A stretch of 37,716 bases of DNA from Leptolyngbyaceae cyanobacterium M33_DOE_097 (GCA_015296075.1 DVDV01000376.1:1-37716), one strand, 5' to 3'. Counted from the stretch's first letter, positions 7,473-16,587 are shown. The notes: generated by a model not told the origin, from the sequence alone. Translations and numbers: made by a program.

Positions 7473-10148
7473 ATGCCAAATTGGGTTAAGACTGTCGATA
7501 TTGAATTGAGTGGCCCAATTCAATCTATTGAGAATCTCAAAGCCTACCAAGTTTTGCGCGGCTTACTCCGCTGGCAGGGAGCGCCAGTTGGATATATTGA
7601 GATGCCTGTGAATGGCGATCGCTGCGCGGCTTCCGAGATTACCAAAGCGGTTTTGGCGCAAGGCGTTGAGTGGCTCAAACACAATCTTGTTTATAACCGT
7701 CTAACCCAATCAGACAACTTAAGCTGGCAGATTAGTGAGCTATTACGCCTCCCTCCTAACCGCTCTCATAAACTCTTACCCGTTACAGTTGCGCTTTGCC
7801 TTGAGCGCATTGAACCTAATCTGATGGCATGTCTCGCGGTGTTGCAGCAATCGATTTATCCCAAGTTAGATGTGCTGATCGTTGATGCAAGCACCGAGAA
7901 AAATGAGCTAGCGGCTACTGTCGCTGAGTTTGGCGATCGCTTTCACTATCATGCTTCACCTGCGCCGAGCTTAAATGCCGCGCGCAACTTTGCCATTCAA
8001 ACAGCGAAAGGCGACATTCTGGCCTTTCTCGATGGCTCTGTCATTCCTGCGAGTGACTGGGTTGACGCTCTCGCAGCCGCCTTTGCCGAACAACCTCAAG
8101 CTGCTGCCATTGCTGGACTAGCGATACAAGCAGAGTCTACAAGTGCTTCGCAAATTTGGTTTGAGCAACGTTATAGCCTGTGGCGTGGATTTCAACCAGC
8201 GTGGCATGCCTTTAATTTGACTGCCCCAATCAAATGGAACTTATTAGGAACCTGGCAGATTGGGACAGGCGCAAATCTTGCTTTCCGTCGTCGTGTGTTT
8301 GACCAGATTGGCGGTTTTGATCTGGCGCTTGACCAGGCGCAACTGACTGAGGGTGGCAGCGATATGGATTTGCTCGGTCGGCTGTTATTGGCAGGCGAGC
8401 AGGTTTTTTATGAGCCAAAAGCGATTGTTTACTACAACACCCCTGCAACCGAAGCTGAGCTGCGATCGCATATCTGCCGCTACATCACAAGCTTCTACGC
8501 GTATCTCAGCGCCAGTTCTCAACGGTATCCCAAGCTAAAGCTGGCGTTTTTTAAGGTCGGTTTGTGGCAACTGCTTTACTCGTTGAAGTCTCTGCTTCTC
8601 ATCAAGTGGTTTCCGCGCCGCATGATTTTGATGGAGCTGCTGGCGATCTCCGGGTGTCAGGGCAAATATACCAAGGCACAACAAACACAAACATCCGTCT
8701 CAAATACTCCTTCTCTGGTTGCAAGCCAGCCTGCGAAGCGGTTGATGGCCGTGCGCACCATAGAAGTAAACCAACCCTTGCCAACATTGAGGGACGTTAC
8801 CGATTATCAAACTGTTCGCGTGTTTGTCAGATTTGATGACGCGCCAATCGGTTACGTTGACATTGAGAATAATGGTCGGGTTATCTCTCCTGCCTGGTTA
8901 GCTCGCAAGATTGCTTTTACGCTGGCTGATGAGTTGCTGGCTGTTCCCTTGGCTCACAACCAGGAAGCTGTTTGGGCGAGTTTACAAACCGCTTTAAGAG
9001 ATTACCTTCAAGCCGATGCCGTCGCACCCGCTCAACCTGTGCCCGCTCAACTAGCACCTGATGTGCCAGTCAGCATTATTGTGACGACCTGCGATCGCCC
9101 CGACGACCTCGAAGTGTGTTTACAACAATTACTGGCTCAAGAAACGCACCGTCCCGTTGAAATTGTGGTTGCTGATAACCGTCCCGCATCGGGCCTCACC
9201 GCTCCTGTTGTGGCGAAGTTTTCAGGGGTGAAACTGGTCAGTGAGTCTCGCCCCGGCGCTTCCTATGGCAGAAATGCGGCGATCGCCGTAACCACAGGCG
9301 ACATCATTGTTTCGGTTGATGATGATGTGACGGTTCCGACCGACTGGTTAGAAAAGCTGATTGCTCCAATGGCACGCCCAGAAGTGATGATGGTGACGGG
9401 CAACGTGCTTCCTAAAGAGCTAGAAACTCCGGCTCAACTTCTCTACGAGCAAATTAAGGGAGGTCTCAGTTCTGGGTTTAAGCCGCTTGAGGCAAATGGT
9501 GACTGGTTCTACTCCTACGAGCGCAGCACTCCTCCAATTTGGGAGTTAGGCGTTTCTGCCAATGCCGCTTATCGAGCCAGCATTTTCTGCCATCCGCAGA
9601 TTGGTTTAATGGATGAGGTGCTTGGGCCGGGTACTCCCACGATTGGAGGCGAGGAAGTTTTATTGATGTACAAGGTTCTCAAAGCAGGCTACACCATCCT
9701 TTACGAGCCGAAAGCCTATGTGTGGCATCGTCACCGTCGTGAGTTAAAAGCGTTTTATCGTCAAATTTATGGACACATGAAAGGTGGCACCGCTTACTTA
9801 CTTGCCCTTTGGCTGAAGGAAAAAGACCCACGCGCCTTTCGTCACCTCTTCTTTGAGTTACCTCGCTATTACAGTCGTCGTTGCTATGAACGGTTGCGTG
9901 GTTTTGACCAAACGCCTTGGCAATATATTTGGAGTGAGGTGAGTGGCTATGTCACAGGCTTTTTAGGCTATTGGCAAAGCTGTCAACGGGTTAAAAAGTT
10001 AGGCTACAGTCAACCTTACATTCCAGTTTCAGAACGCAACGTGGTTGCATTCGCTCCAACGGCGGAGGAAATACGACCGTTGCCAATTCAGCCTCACTCA
10101 ACATCTGCTTCAACGCAAGACAAGCCCTCTCCCGTTTCGATGGGATAG
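7473..10148 (+). CDS. Double GT2 glycosyltransferase (two module-GT2 units fused)
   Basis: An 891-residue bifunctional-looking protein. Unit 1 has the accessory module at 5-70 and a GT2 domain at about 102-400. Unit 2 has the module at 427-491 and a GT2 domain at about 530-760, with a C-terminal tail to 891. Unit 2 closely resembles the whole preceding gene product, with shared motifs VSIIV.TCDRP, VDDDV (616-618), ETPAQ and WHRHRR. Unit 1 is divergent: the DXD site reads D187-G188-S189. It may therefore be inactive or structural. The start ATG at 7473 follows GAGG; a longer frame from 7332 only overlaps the previous gene. Fusion and duplication are inferred from the repeated architecture. Confidence 0.9.
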   Translation: MPNWVKTVDIELSGPIQSIENLKAYQVLRGLLRWQGAPVGYIEMPVNGDRCAASEITKAVLAQGVEWLKHNLVYNRLTQSDNLSWQISELLRLPPNRSHKLLPVTVALCLERIEPNLMACLAVLQQSIYPKLDVLIVDASTEKNELAATVAEFGDRFHYHASPAPSLNAARNFAIQTAKGDILAFLDGSVIPASDWVDALAAAFAEQPQAAAIAGLAIQAESTSASQIWFEQRYSLWRGFQPAWHAFNLTAPIKWNLLGTWQIGTGANLAFRRRVFDQIGGFDLALDQAQLTEGGSDMDLLGRLLLAGEQVFYEPKAIVYYNTPATEAELRSHICRYITSFYAYLSASSQRYPKLKLAFFKVGLWQLLYSLKSLLLIKWFPRRMILMELLAISGCQGKYTKAQQTQTSVSNTPSLVASQPAKRLMAVRTIEVNQPLPTLRDVTDYQTVRVFVRFDDAPIGYVDIENNGRVISPAWLARKIAFTLADELLAVPLAHNQEAVWASLQTALRDYLQADAVAPAQPVPAQLAPDVPVSIIVTTCDRPDDLEVCLQQLLAQETHRPVEIVVADNRPASGLTAPVVAKFSGVKLVSESRPGASYGRNAAIAVTTGDIIVSVDDDVTVPTDWLEKLIAPMARPEVMMVTGNVLPKELETPAQLLYEQIKGGLSSGFKPLEANGDWFYSYERSTPPIWELGVSANAAYRASIFCHPQIGLMDEVLGPGTPTIGGEEVLLMYKVLKAGYTILYEPKAYVWHRHRRELKAFYRQIYGHMKGGTAYLLALWLKEKDPRAFRHLFFELPRYYSRRCYERLRGFDQTPWQYIWSEVSGYVTGFLGYWQSCQRVKKLGYSQPYIPVSERNVVAFAPTAEEIRPLPIQPHSTSASTQDKPSPVSMG

Positions 10149-10174
10149 TTCACCTAACCCTTAAGAAACAGCCT

Positions 10175-10975
10175 ATGGTGCCCAAAACCCAGATGTTACC
10201 AAAGTTCAAACGGCGGCAATTTGTCTATTACTCTGACTTAATTGCTGTGCTCGTTTCTCGTGAGTTAAAGCTGCTCTATAAGCGATCGCTCCTGGGCATT
10301 GCCTGGACACTGATCAATCCCCTGCTGCAACTGGCTGTCTTCAGCTTCGTTTTTCGGGGCGTGTTGCAGGTCAGCATTCCCCACTACGCCTCTTACGCCT
10401 TTAGTGGTCTGCTGATCTGGTCGTGGACGCAAACTTCGCTGGTACAAGCAACTGGGCTGATTACAAACAATCGGGCCTTAATTCGCCAACCTGGTTTTCC
10501 AATCGCAATTTTGCCTATCGTTACCGTCACCACTGGTTTAATCCACCTGTTGTTAGCGTTGCCAGTGCTGCTCATTTTTCTGGCTTGGGAAGGAGTGCCC
10601 CTGCAACCAGTCGTGTTATTGCTGCCAGTGCTGCTAGCCATTCAATTTGGTTTAACGGTTAGTCTGGCTTATCCTCTAGCCGCGATGAATGTGACATTTC
10701 GAGATACGCAGCATACAGTAGCAGTAATCTTGCAGTTAATGGCTTACCTGTTACCTATTTTTTATGCACTAGAGCAGGTGCCTGAAAGCTTTCGAAGCAT
10801 TTACACGCTGAACCCAATGGTGCCTTTACTGGACGCTTACCGCAAAATTCTTGTATATGGCGCGATGCCTGCCTGGGAAGGGATCCTTTTATTAGGAGCC
10901 TTAGCCGCTGTGCTGCTGCCCCTTGGATACCGAATCTTCAAACGTCAGAGCGATCGCTTTGTAGAGGAGCTGTAA
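10175..10975 (+). CDS. wzm: ABC-2 type polysaccharide export permease (Wzm-like)
   Basis: A 266-residue inner-membrane protein with about six hydrophobic segments. Family features are the amphipathic N-terminus with SRELKLLYKRSLLGIAW, the PLLQLAVFSFVFRG segment, NVTFRDT (the conserved cytoplasmic RDT motif), and the C-terminal NPMVPLLDAYR region. Partnered with the ATPase that starts 4 bp downstream, it should form a channel that exports a finished or growing polysaccharide to the periplasm. The first ATG (10175) has only a weak AAGAAA site, and a second in-frame ATG at 10193 cannot be excluded. O-antigen, S-layer glycan or exopolysaccharide are all possible substrates. Confidence 0.92.
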   Translation: MVPKTQMLPKFKRRQFVYYSDLIAVLVSRELKLLYKRSLLGIAWTLINPLLQLAVFSFVFRGVLQVSIPHYASYAFSGLLIWSWTQTSLVQATGLITNNRALIRQPGFPIAILPIVTVTTGLIHLLLALPVLLIFLAWEGVPLQPVVLLLPVLLAIQFGLTVSLAYPLAAMNVTFRDTQHTVAVILQLMAYLLPIFYALEQVPESFRSIYTLNPMVPLLDAYRKILVYGAMPAWEGILLLGALAAVLLPLGYRIFKRQSDRFVEEL

Positions 10976-10979
10976 CTGA

Positions 10980-12188
10980 ATGTCACCCATTGCTGTCAGC
11001 GTTCAAAACCTTGGAAAACGATTTCATCGCTTTCATAGCAATCGCCCTCGCACAATTATGGAGGCGGCTCTTTCTGGCTGGCGGCGCTTAAAGCCAACTG
11101 ATTATTTTTGGGCTTTACGCAACGTAAGTTTTACCGTTGCACCCGGACAAATGCTTGGCGTCTTAGGCCACAATGGCGCAGGTAAATCGACCCTGCTGCA
11201 ACTACTCGGTGGGGTTGGGCGAGCTGACGAAGGCTCAATTCAAATTAATGGCAGAATTGGTGCCCTGCTAGATTTAGGGGCGAGCTTTCATGCTGACTTG
11301 ACCGGACGCGAAAATGTCTTTGTCAGTGCGATCGCGGCGGGTTTAACCAGACGGGAAGTACAGCGTCGCTTTGGGGCGATCGTCGAGTTTGCCGAACTGG
11401 AACCATTTATCGATAGTCCGCTACGCACCTACTCCACCGGGATGCAGATGCGGCTTGCCTTCTCAATCGCTGTCCACACCGCTCCCGATGTGTTGCTGGT
11501 GGATGAACACCTGTCAGTTGGGGATATCGCCTTTCAAACCAAATGCCTGGATCGGATTATGGATTTGAAAGCCAATGGTTGCGCGATCGTGTTGATCTCT
11601 CAGAGTGCTGAGCAAATCTGCGAACTTTGTGACCAGGGGCTTTGGCTCAATCAAGGACAAATTGCAGCCCTGGGAGAGCCCCATGCAGTCGCCGATGCCT
11701 ACGCCCGTCGCATGGCAGCCAAGTCTCTACCTCAGCCCAATCAAACCTACAGCCGAGAGATTGAAATTACAGGTGTCGAGATTTTAGATGCAAACCACAA
11801 TCCAACTCGCTATATCTCTTCAGGCGAAGGGGTTACCTTTGTCATTACCTACGAAGTACACCAGCCTCTCACAGATGCCATTTTTAGCGTTAGCATCAGC
11901 CACGAAGACGGACAAATTTACTTCAACACGCATACAGCTATTGCGGGTCTGTCATTGCCACTCGAAATTGGTACCGGACAAATCATCCTTAAGCTAGGGC
12001 GGCTCGATCTGGTGAGCAACCAGTATTTCGCCAATATTGGCGTCTTTGCGCGTGACTGGAGTCATACCTATGATTACCATTGGCATCAACATGCCTTTGA
12101 AGTGGGCTGGACTCCGGCAACGGGTGGCATTCTACATCCACCACAACAGTGGGAGATCAGACAAAAATCTAGTTCGATTAGCGTCTAA
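10980..12188 (+). CDS. wzt: ABC transporter ATPase with C-terminal glycan-recognition domain (Wzt-like)
   Basis: A 402-residue protein that powers the neighbouring permease. Walker A is GHNGAGKS (63-70), the signature is YSTGMQMR (151-158), and Walker B is VLLVDEHLSVGD (171-182). After residue 255 a beta-rich domain of about 150 residues follows (ITGVEILD, VTFVITYEV, then GTGQIILKL). In known Wzt proteins this part binds the end-capped polysaccharide and gives export specificity. The usual H-loop histidine is replaced: the segment reads LISQSAEQI with Q208. GAGGAG lies ten bases before the ATG, and the gene starts 4 bp after the permease stop, so translation is likely coupled. Confidence 0.93.
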   Translation: MSPIAVSVQNLGKRFHRFHSNRPRTIMEAALSGWRRLKPTDYFWALRNVSFTVAPGQMLGVLGHNGAGKSTLLQLLGGVGRADEGSIQINGRIGALLDLGASFHADLTGRENVFVSAIAAGLTRREVQRRFGAIVEFAELEPFIDSPLRTYSTGMQMRLAFSIAVHTAPDVLLVDEHLSVGDIAFQTKCLDRIMDLKANGCAIVLISQSAEQICELCDQGLWLNQGQIAALGEPHAVADAYARRMAAKSLPQPNQTYSREIEITGVEILDANHNPTRYISSGEGVTFVITYEVHQPLTDAIFSVSISHEDGQIYFNTHTAIAGLSLPLEIGTGQIILKLGRLDLVSNQYFANIGVFARDWSHTYDYHWHQHAFEVGWTPATGGILHPPQQWEIRQKSSSISV

Positions 12189-12207
12189 ACCTGATTAGGT
12201 ACAACCC

Positions 12208-12927
12208 ATGTCACAGTCTTTTCATCCGGCTCAGCATCGTCAGTTGATTGAAGTCCACCCCGAAACGATCGCCCCCAAATTTGAATACAACAATGAGACA
12301 CTCAACGATCGCTGGATTGTTGAATACATTTTTCCAAATCGACGCAACGGTTACTTTGTTGAGGCAGGCGCAGCAAACGGTAGAGCAGCCAGCAGTTGCT
12401 ACATCTTAGAGACCGAGTTGGATTGGACGGGTATTTGTATCGAACCTAATGAGTCTTTTTTTCAGAAATTAATCGAAAATCGCCCCCATAGCATCTGTGA
12501 AAACGTCTGCCTAGCTGACCAGCCTGGTAAGGTCACCTTTATCCAAGGGGATGGTTTGCACTCTTCCTACCTAAGTGGCATTAAAACGAATTTAGAGCAG
12601 TTTAAATCCGGTAGTGCAGAGATTTTGCAAGAAGGAGCCGTGCTTGAGAAAGAAGCAGTTACCCTGGTGTCTTTATTGGAAAAGCACAATGCTCCCAATG
12701 TAATTGACTACGGAGCGTTTGACATTGAAGGAAGTGAGTTAGATGTTTTACAAAACTTTCCCTTCGATCGCTACCGTTTTCTTGCCCTCACGATGGAATG
12801 TGACGAATCAGTTTGGGAACAACTCTTTCCAATTCTGGCACGCTACGGTTACCGTCAAGTGAGCAACCCATTTAACCCCAAAATGCATTGGGAAAAATAC
12901 TGTCTGCATGAAAGTGTTGAATGGTAA
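12208..12927 (+). CDS. FkbM family methyltransferase
   Basis: A 239-residue SAM-dependent methyltransferase of the FkbM type, which often O-methylates sugars in glycan clusters. The glycine-rich SAM loop is FVEAGAANGR (about 50-59), followed by GICIEPNESFF (the acidic adenosine-binding strand). The FDIEGSELDVLQNF block near 171-184 is the family's conserved DxEG motif. The ALTMEC strand comes after. It starts 19 bp after the Wzt-like ATPase on the same strand, so it may modify or cap the exported polysaccharide; Wzt domains can recognise such caps. Which hydroxyl is methylated is unknown. Confidence 0.88.
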   Translation: MSQSFHPAQHRQLIEVHPETIAPKFEYNNETLNDRWIVEYIFPNRRNGYFVEAGAANGRAASSCYILETELDWTGICIEPNESFFQKLIENRPHSICENVCLADQPGKVTFIQGDGLHSSYLSGIKTNLEQFKSGSAEILQEGAVLEKEAVTLVSLLEKHNAPNVIDYGAFDIEGSELDVLQNFPFDRYRFLALTMECDESVWEQLFPILARYGYRQVSNPFNPKMHWEKYCLHESVEW

Positions 12928-12969
12928 AAATCGACTAATTTTTAAGTCATCAGCTTTAAGCTCAGTTCT

Positions 12970-14979
12970 ATGCAAAACCAACAGCTAAATGGAAGCGCGA
13001 TCGCAAACTTTATAGCCAATTGGCTAGATCGATTTGGACAACTAAAAAATTTTCAGTCGCTTTTCAAAAAAGTTTTTATACCGACGCTTACATGGCTATA
13101 TCAGTTACAAACAAAACTATCGCCTCAGAATCCGCACGCGTTGCATAAGCTGGCAAAAGCCTGGTTACAGCAAGAAAACTGGGAGACAGCTTGCAGAACT
13201 GCGCAGGCAGCGATCGCGCTTGATCCGAGTGTGGCCTGGTTTCATCAAACGTTAGGCGAAGCAGCAACCGGGTTGGGCAAGTGGCAACTAGCCGAACAAA
13301 GCTATCAACAAGCGATCGCACTCGATCCAAACGTGGCCTGGTTCCACTTTGGCTTGGCAAAAGCGCATATCGCTCAAGAAAACTGGCAGCCTGCGATCTC
13401 AGCGGGTCAGCAAGCTGTCATTCTAGAGCCAGATGGTTTCTGGTTTCATTACACGTTGGGTGAAGCTCTCGTCAAAGGAGGCGAGTGGGAGACAGCCCTT
13501 CCCATTTTGCAAAAAGCTGTTCAGCTTCAACCCAGCTTTCCCTGGACGTATTATCACCTGGGCGATGCTTTACTCGCTCTGGAACAGGTTGATGACGCGA
13601 TCGCCAGCTATCAGAAGAGCGTTGATCTCCGCCCTAATAACGACTATCTGGTGCAAAACCTGGAGTACGCCCAACACATTCGGCACCAGTGGCAAAAACT
13701 GACTGACTATTGCGATCGAATGCGGCACAAGCTTTCTGGCGATGGCACTCCCCTCAAAATCTTGATGATCACCCCCTATCTACCTTATCCACCTGCATCA
13801 GGGGCATTAGCGCGGATGTTTCACGAACTCAAGGCACTCAGCGCTCAGCATCACGTTGTCCTGGCGAGCTTGATGTTTGCGCGAGAAGAGTATGCCTACG
13901 AAACAGACCTAGAGCAGTACTGCGACCTGGCAATTACGGTGCCCCTGGGCGATGCGCCGCCCCGTCAAACCGACGAGCCAAAAATCGTCAATCGCTACAG
14001 CAGCATCCGCTTCCGCCTCGTTCTCAAAGCCCTGCAAGACGTTGGGTTTGATATCGTGACTTACAACTTTGTCTACGCCGGACAGTATGCCGAGTTCTTT
14101 CCCCAGGCATTTAACGTTCTCAACGAACACAACATTGAATCTGAACTGCTCAAACGAACCGCTGAGCTGCAAAAGGAAAAATCAAACATTAACCAACTGG
14201 CGCAGCAAACCGACGCTGTTCGCTCGTTTCTTGAATCAGAGCTAGACGCGAAGTTGCTTGCGGCCTACGAAGACCAGATCTGGCCTACGTTTCCGCTGAG
14301 AACAGTGGTGAGCGATCGCGATCGGCAAATTCTTGACAGCCGTTGCACTCAAGGAAAAACCCTGGTCGTGCAGAATGGGATCGATACCCAGTCCGTTCAA
14401 CTGCTCCCATCCCGCACCAATAAAACGCTGATTTTCATTGGCACGTTGAACTACTACCCCAACATTGATGGCGCTTGCTACCTGGTTGAGCAAATCATGC
14501 CCTTTGTTTGGGAAATTGACTCAACGATTCAGGTGGTGATTGCCGGGTCGATGCCACCCCAAAAAGTGCTGGATCTGGCTCGCGATCGCCGAGTTCGCGT
14601 TGTGCCTAACCCACCTAACATGGATGAGGTTGCGAGCGAATGTAGCTTGTCGGTTGTGCCCTTACGAGTGGGGAGCGGCACCCGCATCAAAATTCTGCAT
14701 TCTCTGGCGTTGGGCTTACCGACCATTTCCACCAGCCTGGGTTGCGAAGGGCTAGCAGTCGAGGATGGCACCCATTTAATTATTCGCGATGAACCCGCCG
14801 ACTTTGCCCGCGCGATCGCCCAACTCCTGAACGACTCCGCCTTACAGGAAAACCTGCGCCAAAATGGTCGCCAACTCGTAGAGCAGCACTACGACTGGAA
14901 CCAGATCTATCAGCAGGCCGAGCAACAACTCGTTGCCCAGTTTGCCGAGTGGAAAGCCACACAACAGGTTCGGTGTTAG
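12970..14979 (+). CDS. TPR repeat protein fused to GT4 glycosyltransferase
   Basis: A 669-residue fusion. Residues about 55-225 contain five tetratricopeptide repeats (for example NWETACRTAQAAIALDPS and KWQLAEQSYQQAIALDPN). Residues 262 to the end are a GT-B fold glycosyltransferase: LKILMITPYLPYPPASGA near the start, NEHNIES, then FIGTLNYYPNIDG, VVIAGSMPP, and the nucleotide-sugar site VGSGTRIKILHSLALGLP in the C-terminal half. TPRs would mediate assembly with other cluster proteins. The gap to the FkbM gene is 42 bp, and no strong ribosome site precedes the ATG. It is the last obvious glycan gene in this run. Acceptor and sugar cannot be deduced. Confidence 0.9.
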   Translation: MQNQQLNGSAIANFIANWLDRFGQLKNFQSLFKKVFIPTLTWLYQLQTKLSPQNPHALHKLAKAWLQQENWETACRTAQAAIALDPSVAWFHQTLGEAATGLGKWQLAEQSYQQAIALDPNVAWFHFGLAKAHIAQENWQPAISAGQQAVILEPDGFWFHYTLGEALVKGGEWETALPILQKAVQLQPSFPWTYYHLGDALLALEQVDDAIASYQKSVDLRPNNDYLVQNLEYAQHIRHQWQKLTDYCDRMRHKLSGDGTPLKILMITPYLPYPPASGALARMFHELKALSAQHHVVLASLMFAREEYAYETDLEQYCDLAITVPLGDAPPRQTDEPKIVNRYSSIRFRLVLKALQDVGFDIVTYNFVYAGQYAEFFPQAFNVLNEHNIESELLKRTAELQKEKSNINQLAQQTDAVRSFLESELDAKLLAAYEDQIWPTFPLRTVVSDRDRQILDSRCTQGKTLVVQNGIDTQSVQLLPSRTNKTLIFIGTLNYYPNIDGACYLVEQIMPFVWEIDSTIQVVIAGSMPPQKVLDLARDRRVRVVPNPPNMDEVASECSLSVVPLRVGSGTRIKILHSLALGLPTISTSLGCEGLAVEDGTHLIIRDEPADFARAIAQLLNDSALQENLRQNGRQLVEQHYDWNQIYQQAEQQLVAQFAEWKATQQVRC

Positions 14980-15027
14980 AAACTGCATTTAACAACGAAG
15001 ATAAGGGCTAAATGCTAGCATCCAACC

Positions 15028-15462
15028 ATGAGCAAAAAAGATTCAACTGACTTTAGTTTGTGGATTGATCAAACCGCGCAACTGCTGCAAGAGCGACGTT
15101 GGCAAGAGATCGATCTGCCCCGCTTAATTGAAGAGGTTGAAAATTTGGGTAAAAGTGAGCGCCGAGGAATTGCAAGTCAACTGACTCGACTCTTGCTGCA
15201 CTTACTCAAGTGGCAATATCAACCAGAGCGCCGCTCTGATAGCTGGCTTGACTCAATTACGGATGCTCGCACCCAAATTGAACTAATCATCGAAGACAGT
15301 CCAAGTTTACAAAGTTACCCTGCAGAACAGATTGAAACCAGCTATCAACGTGCCCGTCGCCAAGTCGCACAACAAACCAAGCTTGAGCTTGCCGTCTTTC
15401 CAGCCAATTGCCCCTATCCTCTCACCCAGGTTTTAGCAGAAGGTTGGCTCCCCGAAAGTTAA
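15028..15462 (+). CDS. DUF29 family protein
   Basis: A 144-residue protein of the DUF29 family, which is abundant in cyanobacteria and has no known function. The conserved parts are DFSLWIDQTAQLLQERRW at the N-terminus, DLPRLIEEVENLGKSERR (about 30-47), the LLLHLLKWQYQPERR segment, and the C-terminal FPANCPYPLTQVL. It is mostly helical with no signal peptide. It lies 48 bp after the TPR-glycosyltransferase and 79 bp before the hpnA-like gene, all on the same strand. DUF29 genes occur in many contexts, so the position says little about function. Confidence 0.88.
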   Translation: MSKKDSTDFSLWIDQTAQLLQERRWQEIDLPRLIEEVENLGKSERRGIASQLTRLLLHLLKWQYQPERRSDSWLDSITDARTQIELIIEDSPSLQSYPAEQIETSYQRARRQVAQQTKLELAVFPANCPYPLTQVLAEGWLPES

Positions 15463-15541
15463 TCTGCTGAAGTTGCGATCGCATGCTGAGACCCAGATGA
15501 AGCTGCTATACTCCGCAGGGCAGTGTCTTTTTCGGTAAGCT

Positions 15542-16528
15542 ATGCGTGTCTTTGTCACAGGTGGAACAGGCTTTGTAGGCGCAAACTTGATTCGGCTGTT
15601 GTTAGCAGAAGGCCACACTGTGCGAGCCTTGGTGCGATCGCCCAAGACTGCCAGCAACCTGCAAGGACTCGATGTTGAAATCATCCAGGGCGACCTCAAC
15701 GACCCCGAACTCTGGCGATCGCTGCAAGGTTGCGAGGTGTTGTTTCATGTTGCGGCTCACTACTCACTCTGGCGAACCGACCAGGCAGCGCTTTACCGGA
15801 GCAACGTTGAAGGCACGCGCAACATTCTTGCGGCTGCCCGCAAAGCGGATATTAACCGCACCGTTTATACCAGTTCTGTTGCCGCGATCGGGGTCAACCC
15901 CAATGGACAGCCCGCCAACGAAACCTATCAATCACCGCCCGAAAAATTAATCGGAGCCTACAAACAATCCAAATACTGGGCTGAGCAAGAAGCAGTCAAA
16001 GCAGCCCAGGCAGGGCAAGACGTTGTGATTGTGAACCCCAGCAGTCCGCTGGGTGCTTGGGATAGCAAACCTACCCCAACGGGCGACATTGTGTTGCGGT
16101 TTTTACGTCGCCAAATGCCCGCCTACATCAACACTGGCCTCAACTTCATTCACGTCAAAGATGTGGCCTGGGGTCACTTGCTAGCGTTGCAAAAAGGTAA
16201 ATCAGGCGATCGCTACATTCTTGGCCATCAAAACCTGACGCTGCAAGCACTGCTGCAACAACTGGCCACTATCACCGGATTGCCAGCCCCTCAACGGGAA
16301 GTGCCAGCCTGGTTACCCCTCACCGTCGCCTGGATTGACGAGAACATTTTGACCACTTTTGGTAAACAGCCATCGGTTCCGGTGGATGGTGTGCGGATGG
16401 CAACCCAAAAAATGTACTACGACGCCAGCAAAGCGGTACACCAGTTAGGTTTACCCCAAACCCCGATTGCAACTGCTCTGCAAGATGCCGTGAATTGGTT
16501 CGTTGAACATGGCTATGCAAAGTTGTAG
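15542..16528 (+). CDS. hpnA: NAD-dependent epimerase/dehydratase, hopanoid-associated HpnA type
   Basis: A 328-residue extended short-chain dehydrogenase/reductase. It has the Rossmann motif GGTGFVG (7-13), an acidic turn DLND (51-54), the catalytic serine region TSSVAAIG (110-117) and YKQSK with Y140/K144. The FHVAAHYSLW segment and NPSSPLGAWDSKPTPTG block are those of the HpnA group, which is linked to hopanoid or sugar-nucleotide metabolism. No squalene-hopene cyclase lies in the window, so the pathway role rests on family resemblance. A sugar-nucleotide reductase serving the upstream glycan cluster is an alternative. GGTAAG precedes the ATG. A strong hairpin follows the stop. Confidence 0.85.
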   Translation: MRVFVTGGTGFVGANLIRLLLAEGHTVRALVRSPKTASNLQGLDVEIIQGDLNDPELWRSLQGCEVLFHVAAHYSLWRTDQAALYRSNVEGTRNILAAARKADINRTVYTSSVAAIGVNPNGQPANETYQSPPEKLIGAYKQSKYWAEQEAVKAAQAGQDVVIVNPSSPLGAWDSKPTPTGDIVLRFLRRQMPAYINTGLNFIHVKDVAWGHLLALQKGKSGDRYILGHQNLTLQALLQQLATITGLPAPQREVPAWLPLTVAWIDENILTTFGKQPSVPVDGVRMATQKMYYDASKAVHQLGLPQTPIATALQDAVNWFVEHGYAKL

Positions 16529-16537
16529 TCATCCCAT

Positions 16538-16568
16538 GGTAGGGATTTGGCAGTGCCAAACCCCTACC
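16538..16568. terminator. Strong hairpin between convergent hpnA and gcvP
   Basis: GGTAGGG (16538-16544) pairs with CCCTACC (16562-16568), and an inner TTTGGC/GCCAAA stem closes on a 3-nt loop, with one A/C mismatch. It fills the 59-bp gap between two convergent genes. It lacks an immediate T-run on either strand, so it may block read-through from both sides rather than act as a classical intrinsic terminator. Confidence 0.65.
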
Positions 16569-16587
16569 ACAGAAGGTTCTTATTTTC

